DNA from: Richelia sp. SL_2_1
GTDB taxonomy: Bacteria > Cyanobacteriota > Cyanobacteriia > Cyanobacteriales > Nostocaceae
Assembly: GCA_012033205.1 (NCBI GenBank)
Contig: JAAUSO010000049.1
Span: 1-40,971 of the forward strand
Length of the DNA stretch: 40,971 nt
Direction of reading: 5' to 3'
Below the pieces are notes generated by a model. The model saw only the letters and a list, made by a program, of their open reading frames with translations. It did no database searches and had not been told where the DNA came from. Shown piece after piece: positions 8,555-16,327 of this stretch. Within the stretch, counting starts at the first letter, position 1. Every line of letters starts with the position of its first letter. The position numbers and the translations under genes are program-made.

Positions 8555-9736
8555 TCAACTTTGGGATAAACGTTTCACTTCTTCACCTCCTAAAATCCGA
8601 TCTGCTTCTGCAAGAATGCTGGGAATTACATCAGCATAAGGGCTATTTTGTAAACACGATCGCAAATCTAATTGATCGATTTGATTGGCTTTATTACCGG
8701 GAAACCAATGTCCCCCACTTCCTAAAAGGTTATAGCGCATTTTGGCATATTCTTTCATGTTGTAGGCAACACCTAGATTCCACAACCACAAAATCATCGG
8801 GATGTTTATATTTCCTGGTGTTTCTTCGTGTTTGGGTAATCCCACGTGCCAATTTTTTGCCCAGTCTTCTCCTAAAGTGGCGATCGCCTCTTGTTCTAAT
8901 CTAGTCAAAATTGGTGGTAATATTTCTGAGGCTTGACTTAATAAATCTAAGGTTTTGAGATGTTCGTCAAAGTCTGTTGGCTTTGCTGCACCCAATGATA
9001 AAGTATGTACTTGAGGATGACTCAGACAAAATAAGTCATTAAATACCATCGGTGATAAAGGAGCGCACAGCTTAATTAATTTTTCTGGTGGATCATAAAG
9101 CCTACCACCTTTATCGGAAGGACTGATAATAAATACCCCCATATCATGATGGGTAGCGGCTTCAATTGCAGCCCAATTATCCTGCTTAATATAATACCAA
9201 TGCAGGTTGACATAATCGAATTGATTGGTTTTAATTGCTTCAATAATAATATCGGTTGAGCCATGAGTAGAAAAGCCAATAAATCTAACTTTTCCTTGGG
9301 CTTGAAACTTTCTGGCAATCTCTAAACAACCACCGGGACGAATTGTATTTTCTAAAGTTTCCCTATTATTAATACCGTGAATTCCTAATAAATCAATATA
9401 ATCTAAACGCAGATTTTTTAAAGATTTTTTTAGAGTATTTTCAAATTGTTTTGCATCTGCATTTGGACCGACTTTAGTTTGTACTATAAGTTTCTCACGA
9501 GGAAATTTAGGTAAAATTTGTCCCAGCTGTACCTCGGAAGTACCATAACCGCGAGCAGTTTCAATATGGTTGATACCGATTTCTAGAGATTTATTAATCG
9601 TTGCTTCCAAATTTTCTTGATTTCTACGAGGAATCTCTTCCTGGGGTACATCTTGCCATTTATACTGATATCGCATCCCACCGCAGGAGAAAACAGGCAT
9701 TTGTAATTCGGTGCGTCCAAATCGTCTGTATAACAT
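8555..9736 (-). CDS. Aldo/keto reductase family oxidoreductase
   Basis: 393 residues. The N-terminal 260 residues form an aldo/keto reductase barrel: FGRTELQMPVFSCGGMRY at the start, HIETARGYGTSE (the active-site Tyr region, with Glu where Asp is usual), VQTKVG (active-site Lys), LLGIHGIN (active-site His), and VRFIGFSTHG. The C-terminal 120 residues match the extension of the COG1453 subgroup, which often carries a Cys-rich iron-sulfur motif; here that region has only one isolated Cys, so no cluster is expected. It probably reduces a carbonyl substrate with NAD(P)H, substrate unknown. It is a single-gene unit. Confidence 0.85.
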   Translation of the reverse strand: MLYRRFGRTELQMPVFSCGGMRYQYKWQDVPQEEIPRRNQENLEATINKSLEIGINHIETARGYGTSEVQLGQILPKFPREKLIVQTKVGPNADAKQFENTLKKSLKNLRLDYIDLLGIHGINNRETLENTIRPGGCLEIARKFQAQGKVRFIGFSTHGSTDIIIEAIKTNQFDYVNLHWYYIKQDNWAAIEAATHHDMGVFIISPSDKGGRLYDPPEKLIKLCAPLSPMVFNDLFCLSHPQVHTLSLGAAKPTDFDEHLKTLDLLSQASEILPPILTRLEQEAIATLGEDWAKNWHVGLPKHEETPGNINIPMILWLWNLGVAYNMKEYAKMRYNLLGSGGHWFPGNKANQIDQLDLRSCLQNSPYADVIPSILAEADRILGGEEVKRLSQS

Positions 9737-10045
9737 TAGGGAATTTAGAAATTTGAATAGTAAAGTGTTTACTAAATTTAATATTAACTAGTATCGGTGG
9801 ATATTTACATACAGCAATATCTGGCGCTTGAAACCGCTGCTACACAAGCAAAACCCGCCCTGGCAGCAGGTTTATTCTGGTTCTAGTAAAGTGAGAAGTC
9901 GGGTTTTTACGATATAAACATCGGTAACAGCAGAAAACAGTCATAAAAACCCGACTTCTGTGATTACCTAACGTCAGGTTAAACAAAAATGAGAAACTAG
10001 TTCACAAAAATTTATATTTAATTTTGATAACAAACACCAAAAACC
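9737..10045. other. Intergenic region with two repeat elements
   Basis: No gene is seen. A GC-box repeat (about 9827-9881: CGCTTGAAACCGCTGCTACA, then CAAGCAAAACCCGCC and GGCAGCAGGTTT) resembles the one nested at 8460-8507. It is followed at once by an AAGTCGGG hairpin at 9894-9959. Both lie upstream of the gifA promoter. Confidence 0.65.
9894..9959. repeat. AAGTCGGG palindromic element
   Basis: AGAAGTCGGGTTTTTA and TAAAAACCCGACTTCT form the arms of a 66-base hairpin. It is the same family as 202-262, 8422-8528 and 17270-17420. Confidence 0.8.
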
Positions 10046-10075
10046 GTAGCCATTGTTACAGAATTTTTGTAAGAT
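10046..10075 (+). promoter_or_regulatory. gifA promoter with an NtcA box placed for repression
   Basis: GTAGCCATTGTTAC at 10046-10059 matches the NtcA consensus GTA-N8-TAC exactly. A -10-like TAAGAT follows at 10070-10075, which puts the NtcA site about 30 bases before the likely start of transcription, where a bound regulator would cover the -35 region. NtcA is known to repress the gif genes in other cyanobacteria, which fits this geometry. Confidence 0.75.
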
Positions 10076-10130
10076 AAAGAAAAGCAAGATTAAGCTTACT
10101 AAATATTGATTCAAATATAAGGACGTAAAT

Positions 10131-10331
10131 ATGAATACTCAAGAAAAAGCCCGTGCTTTAATGCAAGGTCATTATCAAACAATTAAAAATCGTCAGCAGT
10201 CAATGCTCGAACGTGCCGGAGAGCAAATTGGTCTTCCTGAAGGAATGTCTCGCTACTGGAACCCAGTTCAAGGAAAGATAACTCCCGGTGGATGGATGAG
10301 CTATGACAGCAGTTGTGCGACGATGAGCTGA
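10131..10331 (+). CDS. gifA: Glutamine synthetase inactivating factor IF7
   Basis: 66 residues, basic and largely disordered. The N-terminal half (MNTQEKARALMQGHY, then TIKNRQQSMLERAGEQIG) closely matches the IF7 protein of Synechocystis as I remember it (NTQ/STQ-xARALM and IKNRQQSML). IF7 binds glutamine synthetase type I through Arg residues and switches it off when nitrogen is plentiful. The gene lies tail to tail with its target glnA and has a perfect NtcA box in its promoter, so low nitrogen would shut it down while glnA is turned on. A GGACG lies eight bases before the ATG. The C-terminal Cys in SSCATMS replaces a more usual Asn/Ser. The match is from memory, but context makes it very likely. 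Confidence 0.88.
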   Translation: MNTQEKARALMQGHYQTIKNRQQSMLERAGEQIGLPEGMSRYWNPVQGKITPGGWMSYDSSCATMS

Positions 10332-10370
10332 AAAAAGTTAGGAGTTAGGAGTTAGGAGTTAGGAGTTATT
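10332..10370. repeat. STRR heptamers (GTTAGGA)
   Basis: Four to five copies of GTTAGGA lie directly behind the gifA stop codon at about 10337-10367. Confidence 0.85.
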
Positions 10371-10399
10371 CTCCCCATCCCCCATCTCTTGAGAAACAA

Positions 10400-10430
10400 T
10401 AAAAAAAAAGCCACCTTTAAAGGGTGGCTT
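10400..10430 (-). terminator. Rho-independent terminator of glnA
   Basis: On the minus strand AAGCCACC and GGTGGCTT form an eight-base-pair stem (loop CTTTAAA), followed by a run of T residues (A-run 10400-10409 on the plus strand). It sits between the convergent gifA and glnA genes; read on the plus strand the hairpin may also stop gifA transcripts, though the T-run there is weaker. Confidence 0.85.
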
Positions 10431-10485
10431 AATTTATGATTTTTAATCGTGTAGGATTTACCGAAATCTAGGCAATAATCCCAAA

Positions 10486-11900
10486 TTAACAGTCGTAATA
10501 AAGCGAAAATTCGTAGGGATGAGGACGTAAACGCATGGGGTTGACTTCAGTGTCTAACTTGTAAGAAATCCAGTTTTCAATGAAGTCTTCGGTGAATACT
10601 CCACCTTCTATTAAGAAATCATGGTCTTTTTCAAGAGCTTCTAAAGCCAAATCTAAAGAACCAGGAGTAGAAGGAACTTTTGCTAATTCTTCTGGAGAAA
10701 GTTCGTAGATGTTCTTATCTAAAGGCTCACCGGGATGGATTTTATTTTTGATACCATCTAAACCAGCACAGAGCATCGCAGCAAAGGCTAGATAAGGATT
10801 ACAAGTTGCATCGGGACAGCGGAACTCCAAACGCTTGGCTTTAGGATTATCACCGGAAAGAGGAATACGCACAGAAGCGGAACGGTTTCCTTGGGAATAA
10901 GCCAAGTTTACTGGTGCTTCGTAACCGGGAACCAAACGCTTGTAAGAGTTGGTGCTGGGGTTGGTAAGAGCTAACAGGGCTGGTGCGTGCTTGAGAATTC
11001 CACCAATATAGTAGAGTCCCATTTCGCTCATTCCTGCATACTTATCACCTGCGAACAAAGGCTTACCGTCTTTCCAAATCGATTGATGGGTGTGCATACC
11101 CGAACCATTATCTTGGAATACAGGCTTGGGCATGAAGGTAACTGATTTACCGTATTTTCTCGCTACGTTCTTAATTACGTACTTGTAAACCATTAACCAA
11201 TCAGCAGCTTCGATTAGTTTACCAAAACGGAAACCCAATTCGCACTGACCGCCGGTAGCAACTTCATGGTGATGCTTCTCAATGGGAACACCACATTTTG
11301 CCATTTCCAAGAGCATTTCCGTCCGCATATCTTGAGAGGTATCGGTTGGAGCTACAGGAAAGTAACCTGATTTATAATTTGGCTTATAACCGAGGTTGGG
11401 ACCTTCATCTTTACCGGAATTCCAACGACCTTCTACAGAATCTACGTAATAGTAACCTGAGTTCTGGGTTTGGTCAAAGCGAACATCGTCAAAGATGAAA
11501 AATTCAGCTTCCGGACCAAAAAATGCCGTATCACCGACACCAGTTGAGACTAAATAATCAATTGCTTTCTGAGCAATTACCCGAGGACAACGGTCGTACC
11601 ATTCACCTGTACGAGGTTCTTTAATACTACATACAATACTGAGGGTAGGTTCTTGCATGAAAGGGTCGATCCAAGCAGTATTTGGATCTAACACCATTGA
11701 CATATCTGACTCGTTGATGGCTTTCCAACCCCGAATGCTAGAACCGTCGAATGGTACACCCTCAGTAAAAGAACTTTCATCAATTTGGTCTTGGAACATT
11801 GTTAAATGCTGCCAAATCCCTGGCATATCGATGAATTTCAGATCGATCATCTGAATTTTTGGTCTTGAATCATTTTCAAGACTTCTTGTGGGGTTGTCAT
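10486..11900 (-). CDS. glnA: Glutamine synthetase type I, with a one-base frameshift near the N-terminus
   Basis: Makes glutamine from glutamate, ammonia and ATP; central to nitrogen assimilation and to heterocyst nitrogen fixation. Signatures: [36 protein letters not shown] and [18 protein letters not shown]. The long open frame begins only at 11850 ([11 protein letters not shown]), but the true start is ATG at 11898-11900, with AAGGAG seven bases upstream. It gives [15 protein letters not shown] and then runs out of frame. Adding one A to the A5 run at 11856-11860 makes [19 protein letters not shown] and a normal 471-residue enzyme. Because the gene is essential, the break is very probably a sequence error. 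Regulated by the NtcA promoter at 12054-12095 and, at protein level, by IF7 encoded next door. Confidence 0.96.
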
Positions 11901-12053
11901 GGTTACTCCTTACCTGCCAATACGCAATGGATTAAAACTGAAATCTTCAAAAACTGTTGACCCTTCTGTTGCTGAAACCACTTGTTGAAGGGCACCCTTA
12001 AAAGTATTTTTTGCAGAAAAAACTTTTAAGGGAACCGTTGACACACCTGGAAT
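11901..12053 (-). promoter_or_regulatory. glnA 5' leader with two stem-loops
   Basis: The predicted untranslated leader is about 145 bases. Read on the minus strand it holds a perfect 11-base-pair hairpin (arms 11995-12005 and 12022-12032, CCCTTAAAAGT with ACTTTTAAGGG) followed by a second hairpin (arms 11961-11966 and 11987-11992, CCCTTC with GAAGGG). The first arm of hairpin 1 could instead pair with the last arm of hairpin 2, so alternative folds are possible. The known glutamine riboswitch (glnA RNA motif) sequence was looked for and not seen. Confidence 0.5.
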
Positions 12054-12095
12054 ATCCTAAATATAGGAGAGTCCAAAAATAGTATCATTTGTTAC
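12054..12095 (-). promoter_or_regulatory. NtcA-activated glnA promoter
   Basis: On the minus strand GTAACAAATGATAC (12082-12095) is followed after exactly 22 bases by the -10 box TAGGAT (12054-12059). This GTA-N8-TAC-N22-TAN3T layout is the canonical NtcA-activated promoter of cyanobacteria, with the site centred near -41. The start of transcription should be near 12047. Confidence 0.88.
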
Positions 12096-12195
12096 AGATT
12101 TTCTATTCTAAAGGTCATGTTAACCTTTTAGTAAATCATCTACACAAAAATAAAAGTTCATCTTATATGGGTCAACTTTGGCATAAAATCCTTAA

Positions 12196-12209
12196 GTAGT
12201 ATGGATTAC
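12196..12209. promoter_or_regulatory. Second NtcA consensus box between glnA and apcF
   Basis: GTAGTATGGATTAC fits GTA-N8-TAC, and the match extends outward as AAGTA and TACTT inverted arms. It lies 108 bases before apcF and 100 bases before the main glnA NtcA box. On the plus side the nearest -10-like TAGTAT is at 12244-12249, farther than the standard 22 bases, so which gene it serves is open. Confidence 0.5.
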
Positions 12210-12316
12210 TTTTGTGCGAAGTTTTGGCTAAGTTACCACAAAATAGTATTTTTTTGATGGATAGTTAGCCAAATTAATATCAAATCATAGTCAAGAATGA
12301 TTGGGGAATAATAAAA

Positions 12317-12826
12317 ATGCAAGATGCCGTAACAAATTTAATTAAGAATTATGACATTAGTGGTCGCTATTTTGATCGAAATGCAGTAGATTCGCTTAAA
12401 TCTTATTTTGAAAGCGGTACCCAAAGAGTACAAGCAGCTGCTGCGATCAATTCTAATGCTGCTTTCATTGTTAAAGAATCTGCGGTGAAGTTATTTGAAG
12501 ACCAACCTGAGTTAATTCGTCCCGGTGGAAACGCTTACACTACCCGTCGTTATGCCGCTTGTTTGCGGGATATGGATTACTACTTGCGCTACGCAACTTA
12601 TGCTTTAGTTGCTGGCAGTATGGATGTGCTGGATGAGCGAGTATTGCAAGGTTTACGGGAAACTTACAATTCTTTAGGAGTTCCCATTGCTCCTACAGTT
12701 GCCGGGATTCAAATCATGAAAGATATGGTCAAAGAGCAAGTAGCCTCAGCCGGTATTTCTGATACCAGTTTTGTAGACGAACCGTTTGACTATATGACAA
12801 GGGAGTTGAGCGAGATAGATATTTAA
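12317..12826 (+). CDS. apcF: Allophycocyanin beta-18 subunit
   Basis: 169 residues of phycobiliprotein fold. ApcF replaces one ApcB in the core trimer that passes energy from the phycobilisome to the photosystems. Cys82 in YAACLRDMDYY is the bilin attachment site and Asn72 in PGGNAYTTRR is the conserved methylated Asn. The C-terminus PFDYMTRELSEIDI and the 169-residue length separate ApcF from ApcB (about 161 residues with a different end). It is a single-gene unit, transcribed divergently from glnA. A GGGGA about ten bases before the ATG can serve as ribosome binding site. An NtcA box at 12196 lies in its upstream region. Confidence 0.92.
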   Translation: MQDAVTNLIKNYDISGRYFDRNAVDSLKSYFESGTQRVQAAAAINSNAAFIVKESAVKLFEDQPELIRPGGNAYTTRRYAACLRDMDYYLRYATYALVAGSMDVLDERVLQGLRETYNSLGVPIAPTVAGIQIMKDMVKEQVASAGISDTSFVDEPFDYMTRELSEIDI

Positions 12827-12830
12827 AATA

Positions 12831-12957
12831 GGTGGTAATAGGGAATGGGTAATAGGTAAGGAGAAGATACGGAGAAATCCAATTACCAATCACCAATCCC
12901 CAATTCCCTATTACCAATCCCCAATTACCAATCCCCAATTACCAATTACCAATTCTC
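12831..12957. repeat. STRR repeats in both orientations
   Basis: GGGTAATAGG-type units at about 12831-12860 are followed by CCAATTACCAAT and CAATCCCCAATT units from about 12878 to 12957. The two runs are partly complementary, so the RNA could fold on itself. The repeats reach to within two bases of the tlyA start codon. Confidence 0.85.
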
Positions 12958-12958
12958 A

Positions 12959-13789
12959 ATGAAACAACGACTTGATATTCTATTGGTAGAACTGGGTTTA
13001 TCTTCCTCTCGTCAGCAAGCGCAGCGGTTGATTCAAGCTGGTGAGGTGCAGGTTGATAATCAGTTGGTGGATAAAGCAGGAACGTCTGTTGATGTCGCGG
13101 CTGTAATTAAGGTTAAGCAGAAGTCGCGTTTTGTGTCTCGTGGTGGGGAAAAGTTAGTTAAGGCTTTGGATACTTTTGCTATTCCCGTGGAAGGACGTAT
13201 TTGTTTGGATGGCGGAATTTCTACTGGTGGATTTACTGATTGTTTACTGCAATCAGGAGCAAAATTAGTTTACGGCATTGACGTCGGTTACGGACAAGTT
13301 GATTGGCGTTTACGAAATGATGCGCGGGTAATTTTACGCGAACGTACTAATTTACGGCATTTGAGTGCGGAGGATTTGTATGGAGATGGAGCAGAGGTTA
13401 ATGAAAGGGAATTTCCCGATTTAGCTGTGGTAGATGTGTCGTTTATTTCTTTAACTAAGGTTTTACCTGCATTGTGGAATCTTCTACAATCTCCTCGTGA
13501 AGCTTTATTATTAGTAAAACCACAGTTTGAAGTTGGCAAAAACCGAGTTGGAAAAAAAGGGGTTGTGCGTAACCCGAATGATCAAGCTGATGCGATTTTT
13601 CAGGTTTTACAAACTGCTATAGAATTAGGATGGCATTATAAAGGTTTAACTTGGTCGCCGATAACTGGTCCTGCTGGTAATATTGAGTATCTTTTATGGT
13701 TGGGATGTGACAGCGAAATTATACAGCTTGATTTAGCACAGATTAAGCAAATAACTTCTAATGCTGCTACCGATTTAAAGCAAAATTAA
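12959..13789 (+). CDS. tlyA: TlyA-family rRNA 2'-O-methyltransferase (S4 plus FtsJ domains)
   Basis: 276 residues. An S4 RNA-binding domain occupies about 1-60 (MKQRLDILLVELGLSSSR), then a Rossmann methyltransferase from about 60 begins FVSRGGEKLVKALD and has the S-adenosylmethionine loop LDGGISTGGFTDCLL and VDVSFISL. TlyA proteins methylate ribose 2'-OH groups of rRNA; the older name is hemolysin A. Family loops more often read DxGxSTGGFTD with Asp-Xaa-Gly as here, so the binding site is intact. No ribosome binding site is visible because the upstream region is heptamer repeat. Confidence 0.9.
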   Translation: MKQRLDILLVELGLSSSRQQAQRLIQAGEVQVDNQLVDKAGTSVDVAAVIKVKQKSRFVSRGGEKLVKALDTFAIPVEGRICLDGGISTGGFTDCLLQSGAKLVYGIDVGYGQVDWRLRNDARVILRERTNLRHLSAEDLYGDGAEVNEREFPDLAVVDVSFISLTKVLPALWNLLQSPREALLLVKPQFEVGKNRVGKKGVVRNPNDQADAIFQVLQTAIELGWHYKGLTWSPITGPAGNIEYLLWLGCDSEIIQLDLAQIKQITSNAATDLKQN

Positions 13790-13844
13790 ACCCCATAATA
13801 AAGTAAGATAATTAATATTTTAATTAATATTTTAATTAATATTT

Positions 13845-14741
13845 ATGTTTCCTAAGTTTCCTAAATTTCTTCCTGTTGGGGTTGAGCAATTAACGGAATC
13901 TGCCTCAATTTTTCTAGCTCAATCTATCGAACAAATACCTCTAACGACTCCTTTAAGTAGGCAGCCAATTACTACAAATTACGTGCATCAAGGTAACGGT
14001 GGCACGCCGTTTTTACTGATACATGGTTTTGATAGTTCGGTGTTAGAATACCGTCGTTTGTTACCGTTATTAGCAGCAGAAAATGAAACTTGGGCTGTTG
14101 ATTTATTAGGTTTTGGCTTTACCGATAGACTTGCGGGGATAAAGTTTAGTCCAAACGAAATTAAAACTCATCTTTACTGTTTTTGGAAAAGTTTAATTAA
14201 TCAACCTGTAATATTAGTTGGTGCTTCAATGGGAGGTGCAGCAGCGATTGATTTTACTTTGGCTTATCCGGAAGTAGTAGAAAAATTAGTATTAATTGAT
14301 AGTGCAGGTTTAACTGGTGGTTCACCAATAAGTAAATTGATGTTTCCACCGTTAGATTATTTGGCAACAGAATTTTTAAAAAATCGTAAAATACGTCAAA
14401 GTATCAGCCGTACAGCTTATCAAAATAAACAATTAGCAACTGAAGATGCTTTATTTTGTGGTGCGTTGCATTTAGAAATGCCCAATTGGAATCAAGCCTT
14501 AATTGCTTTTACAAAAAGTGGTGGTTATCAAGCTTTTAAACCAAAGCAACTTGAAGAAATTAACCAAGAAACATTAATTCTATGGGGAGATCAAGATAAA
14601 ATATTAGGTATTAAGGATGCCCCAAAATTTGCAAGGGCAATTCCTCATAGTAAACTCATCTGGATTAAAGATAGCGGACACGTTCCTCATTTAGAACAGC
14701 CACAAATTACCGCAAAAGAAATTTTGGATTTTAGTTGTTAG
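13845..14741 (+). CDS. Alpha/beta hydrolase
   Basis: 298 residues. Oxyanion-hole segment LLIHGFDSSVLEYRRL, nucleophile elbow GASMGG (Ser128), Asp251 in WGDQDK and His279 in SGHVPHLEQP give a complete triad. The substrate cannot be read from the sequence; close families include esterases, haloalkane dehalogenase-like enzymes and cyanobacterial hydrolases acting on chlorophyll or lipids. It follows tlyA by about 55 bases, with ATTAATATTTTA direct repeats between. The last codons and stop (FSC, TAG) fall in the first units of a TTAGTTG heptamer array, so the C-terminus was probably reset by repeat growth. Confidence 0.87.
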   Translation: MFPKFPKFLPVGVEQLTESASIFLAQSIEQIPLTTPLSRQPITTNYVHQGNGGTPFLLIHGFDSSVLEYRRLLPLLAAENETWAVDLLGFGFTDRLAGIKFSPNEIKTHLYCFWKSLINQPVILVGASMGGAAAIDFTLAYPEVVEKLVLIDSAGLTGGSPISKLMFPPLDYLATEFLKNRKIRQSISRTAYQNKQLATEDALFCGALHLEMPNWNQALIAFTKSGGYQAFKPKQLEEINQETLILWGDQDKILGIKDAPKFARAIPHSKLIWIKDSGHVPHLEQPQITAKEILDFSC

Positions 14742-14958
14742 TTGTTAGTTGTTAGTTGTTAATTGTTAATTGATGGTTGTTAGTTGTTAATTGATGGTTG
14801 TTAGTTGTTAGTTGATAGTTGATGGTTGTTAGTTGTTGGTGGTTAACTCATAACTCCTAACTCATAACTCCTAACTCCTAACTCATAACTCCTCACTCCT
14901 AACTCCTCACTCCTAACTCATAACTCCTCACTCCTAACTCATAACTCCTCACTCCGGT
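14735..14958. repeat. Large STRR array (TTAGTTG and AACTCCT units)
   Basis: About 220 bases of heptamers: TTAGTTG, TTAATTG and TTGATRG units to about 14845, then AACTCCT, AACTCAT and CACTCCT units to about 14958. It is the largest such array in the window and separates two convergent genes. Confidence 0.9.
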
Positions 14959-14963
14959 GGTTA

Positions 14964-15695
14964 TTAATCCAATAACCACATCGAAGAATTATCAGATTCT
15001 TGGGGTTGTGTATCAGGCAAAGGACCTGTTGGACGAGAGTAAGATTTTCTATAAGATACTGTAGAGGAGTAATTTTTCTTTGGTTGAACTATAGCAGATT
15101 GATTGGGAACTGGTTGTTTTGCAAGAGGTTGTTTTGCCGTCTGTTGCTTGGCAAGAGGTTGTTTCGCAGCAAATTTCTGGGCTGCGTTGGCTTCTGCTGT
15201 AAGTTTGGTATTAGCTTCGGCTAATTGTAAAGCATCTTTTTTCGCTGCATAAAGCTCTGTGGTGAGTCTTTCTGTGAGTGCTTCTTTCTCAGATAAAGTT
15301 GATCGCAATTCTTTTATTTGTTTTTGTAAACTTTTTTCACTTTCACGCACTGTTTCCAATTCTTGCTTTAATCCTTCAAGAGTATCTTGCAAATCTCCAA
15401 TTTTTTTCGCTTCTTCTACTTCTTGTTGCAATTGCTGGGATAATTTATCTTGTTTGGCAATTGTAGATTGAAACTCTTTCGCTTGCTGCCGTAAACTTTC
15501 TTCATTTTTTTGCGATTTTTCGAGAGTTTTTTGTAATTCTTTGACAGTCGCGTCTAAATCAACATTAGAAGATGGGGTGGTTTTTTCTTGATTCACTTCT
15601 TTTACCTCCGATGCAGTGACATCAATAGTTGATTCACTTTCAGTCGTTTTATTTGATTCTTCTTCGATTAAATCTGAAAGACGTTTTTTAGCCAT
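14964..15695 (-). CDS. Coiled-coil protein paired with ParA-type ATPase, McdB-like
   Basis: 243 residues from the chosen ATG ([13 protein letters not shown]). Order: a charged N-terminus of about 60 residues, a long coiled coil at about 60-170, an Ala/Lys/Gln repeat region (AKQPLAKQ units), a basic Tyr/Ser stretch, and the end ESDNSSMWLLD with a Trp four residues from the C-terminus. The start is fixed by a GGAGG at 15701-15705 and by the ATG overlapping the ParA stop by one base; an upstream ATG at 15707 is less likely. McdB proteins, which position carboxysomes together with the ATPase McdA, are disordered or coiled, Gln-rich, and carry an invariant Trp near the C-terminus. This fits well, but sequence similarity could not be tested. 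Confidence 0.7.
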   Translation of the reverse strand: MAKKRLSDLIEEESNKTTESESTIDVTASEVKEVNQEKTTPSSNVDLDATVKELQKTLEKSQKNEESLRQQAKEFQSTIAKQDKLSQQLQQEVEEAKKIGDLQDTLEGLKQELETVRESEKSLQKQIKELRSTLSEKEALTERLTTELYAAKKDALQLAEANTKLTAEANAAQKFAAKQPLAKQQTAKQPLAKQPVPNQSAIVQPKKNYSSTVSYRKSYSRPTGPLPDTQPQESDNSSMWLLD

Positions 15696-16327
15696 TATTT
15701 CCTCCAATCACGCTGTAATTCATCAGCCACGCGACGATAGTCAGATTCCGCTTCCCGTGCGTTTTTACCTCGCCACTGAGTAATCGCCACACCTTCAAGC
15801 GCCGCTCTTTCATGGGCTTTGTAAATACGAATAAACGCATTACAAGCAGGAATTCCCAACTTTAAAAGAGTATTTTGAGCTTCAATTGCTTCTCTCAAAC
15901 TTCGCGTATCCACTTTTGTTAACAGTACTCGATGGGGGGTACCCGCTGGAGTAACTGCTTCTTTGACTGTATCAATCAAAGCGGCTAAATCCATTGGTGC
16001 TGGGGGTGTTGGCAAAACCAAATAATCTGCATTTGTGATTACTGCTGCTAATGCTTGAGAATGCAGCGCTGGGGGCGTATCGACTACTACTAAATCGTAA
16101 CCTTTTATCGAACGTAAACTACTTAATAATTTGGGATTTGTCTCTTGAGATAGATCGAAACCCATCCCCGAATCACTCCTAGAGAACCACCAACTAGCCG
16201 AACCTTGTGCATCCGCATCTACCAAAAGTACCTTTTTTTTCTCCGCAAAAGATGCTGCAAGATTAATTGAGGTAGTGGTTTTACCTACTCCTCCCTTACC
16301 GTTGAGGATAGCTATAATTTTTGGCAT
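15695..16327 (-). CDS. ParA-family ATPase, McdA-like
   Basis: 210 residues. Deviant Walker A KGGVGKTT with signature Lys11 and Lys16, A' motif [12 protein letters not shown], Walker B VVVDTPPA. These ATPases form nucleoid-bound gradients that place plasmids, chromosomes or large protein bodies. The small size, lack of a DNA-binding N-terminal domain, absence of parB or parS nearby, and the translationally coupled coiled-coil partner argue against plasmid partition and for a cargo-positioning pair such as the carboxysome McdA/McdB (type 2, with classical Walker A Lys). No carboxysome genes are in the window. The ParA fold is certain; cargo is inference. Confidence 0.85.
   Translation of the reverse strand: MPKIIAILNGKGGVGKTTTSINLAASFAEKKKVLLVDADAQGSASWWFSRSDSGMGFDLSQETNPKLLSSLRSIKGYDLVVVDTPPALHSQALAAVITNADYLVLPTPPAPMDLAALIDTVKEAVTPAGTPHRVLLTKVDTRSLREAIEAQNTLLKLGIPACNAFIRIYKAHERAALEGVAITQWRGKNAREAESDYRRVADELQRDWRK

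Noticed and set aside
11901-12053. Known glutamine riboswitch in the glnA leader
   Set aside because: The conserved core of the glnA RNA motif was not found; only unrelated hairpins are present.
12729-12938. 69-codon frame on the minus strand over the end of apcF
   Set aside because: Made mostly of GNWGLVI repeats from STRR DNA and antisense to apcF.
14735-14958. CRISPR array
   Set aside because: The repeats are seven-base tandem units without spacers; they are STRR DNA.
14964-16327. Plasmid-type parAB partition locus
   Set aside because: No ParB with a helix-turn-helix, no parS-like repeats and chromosomal neighbours; a cargo-positioning pair fits better.
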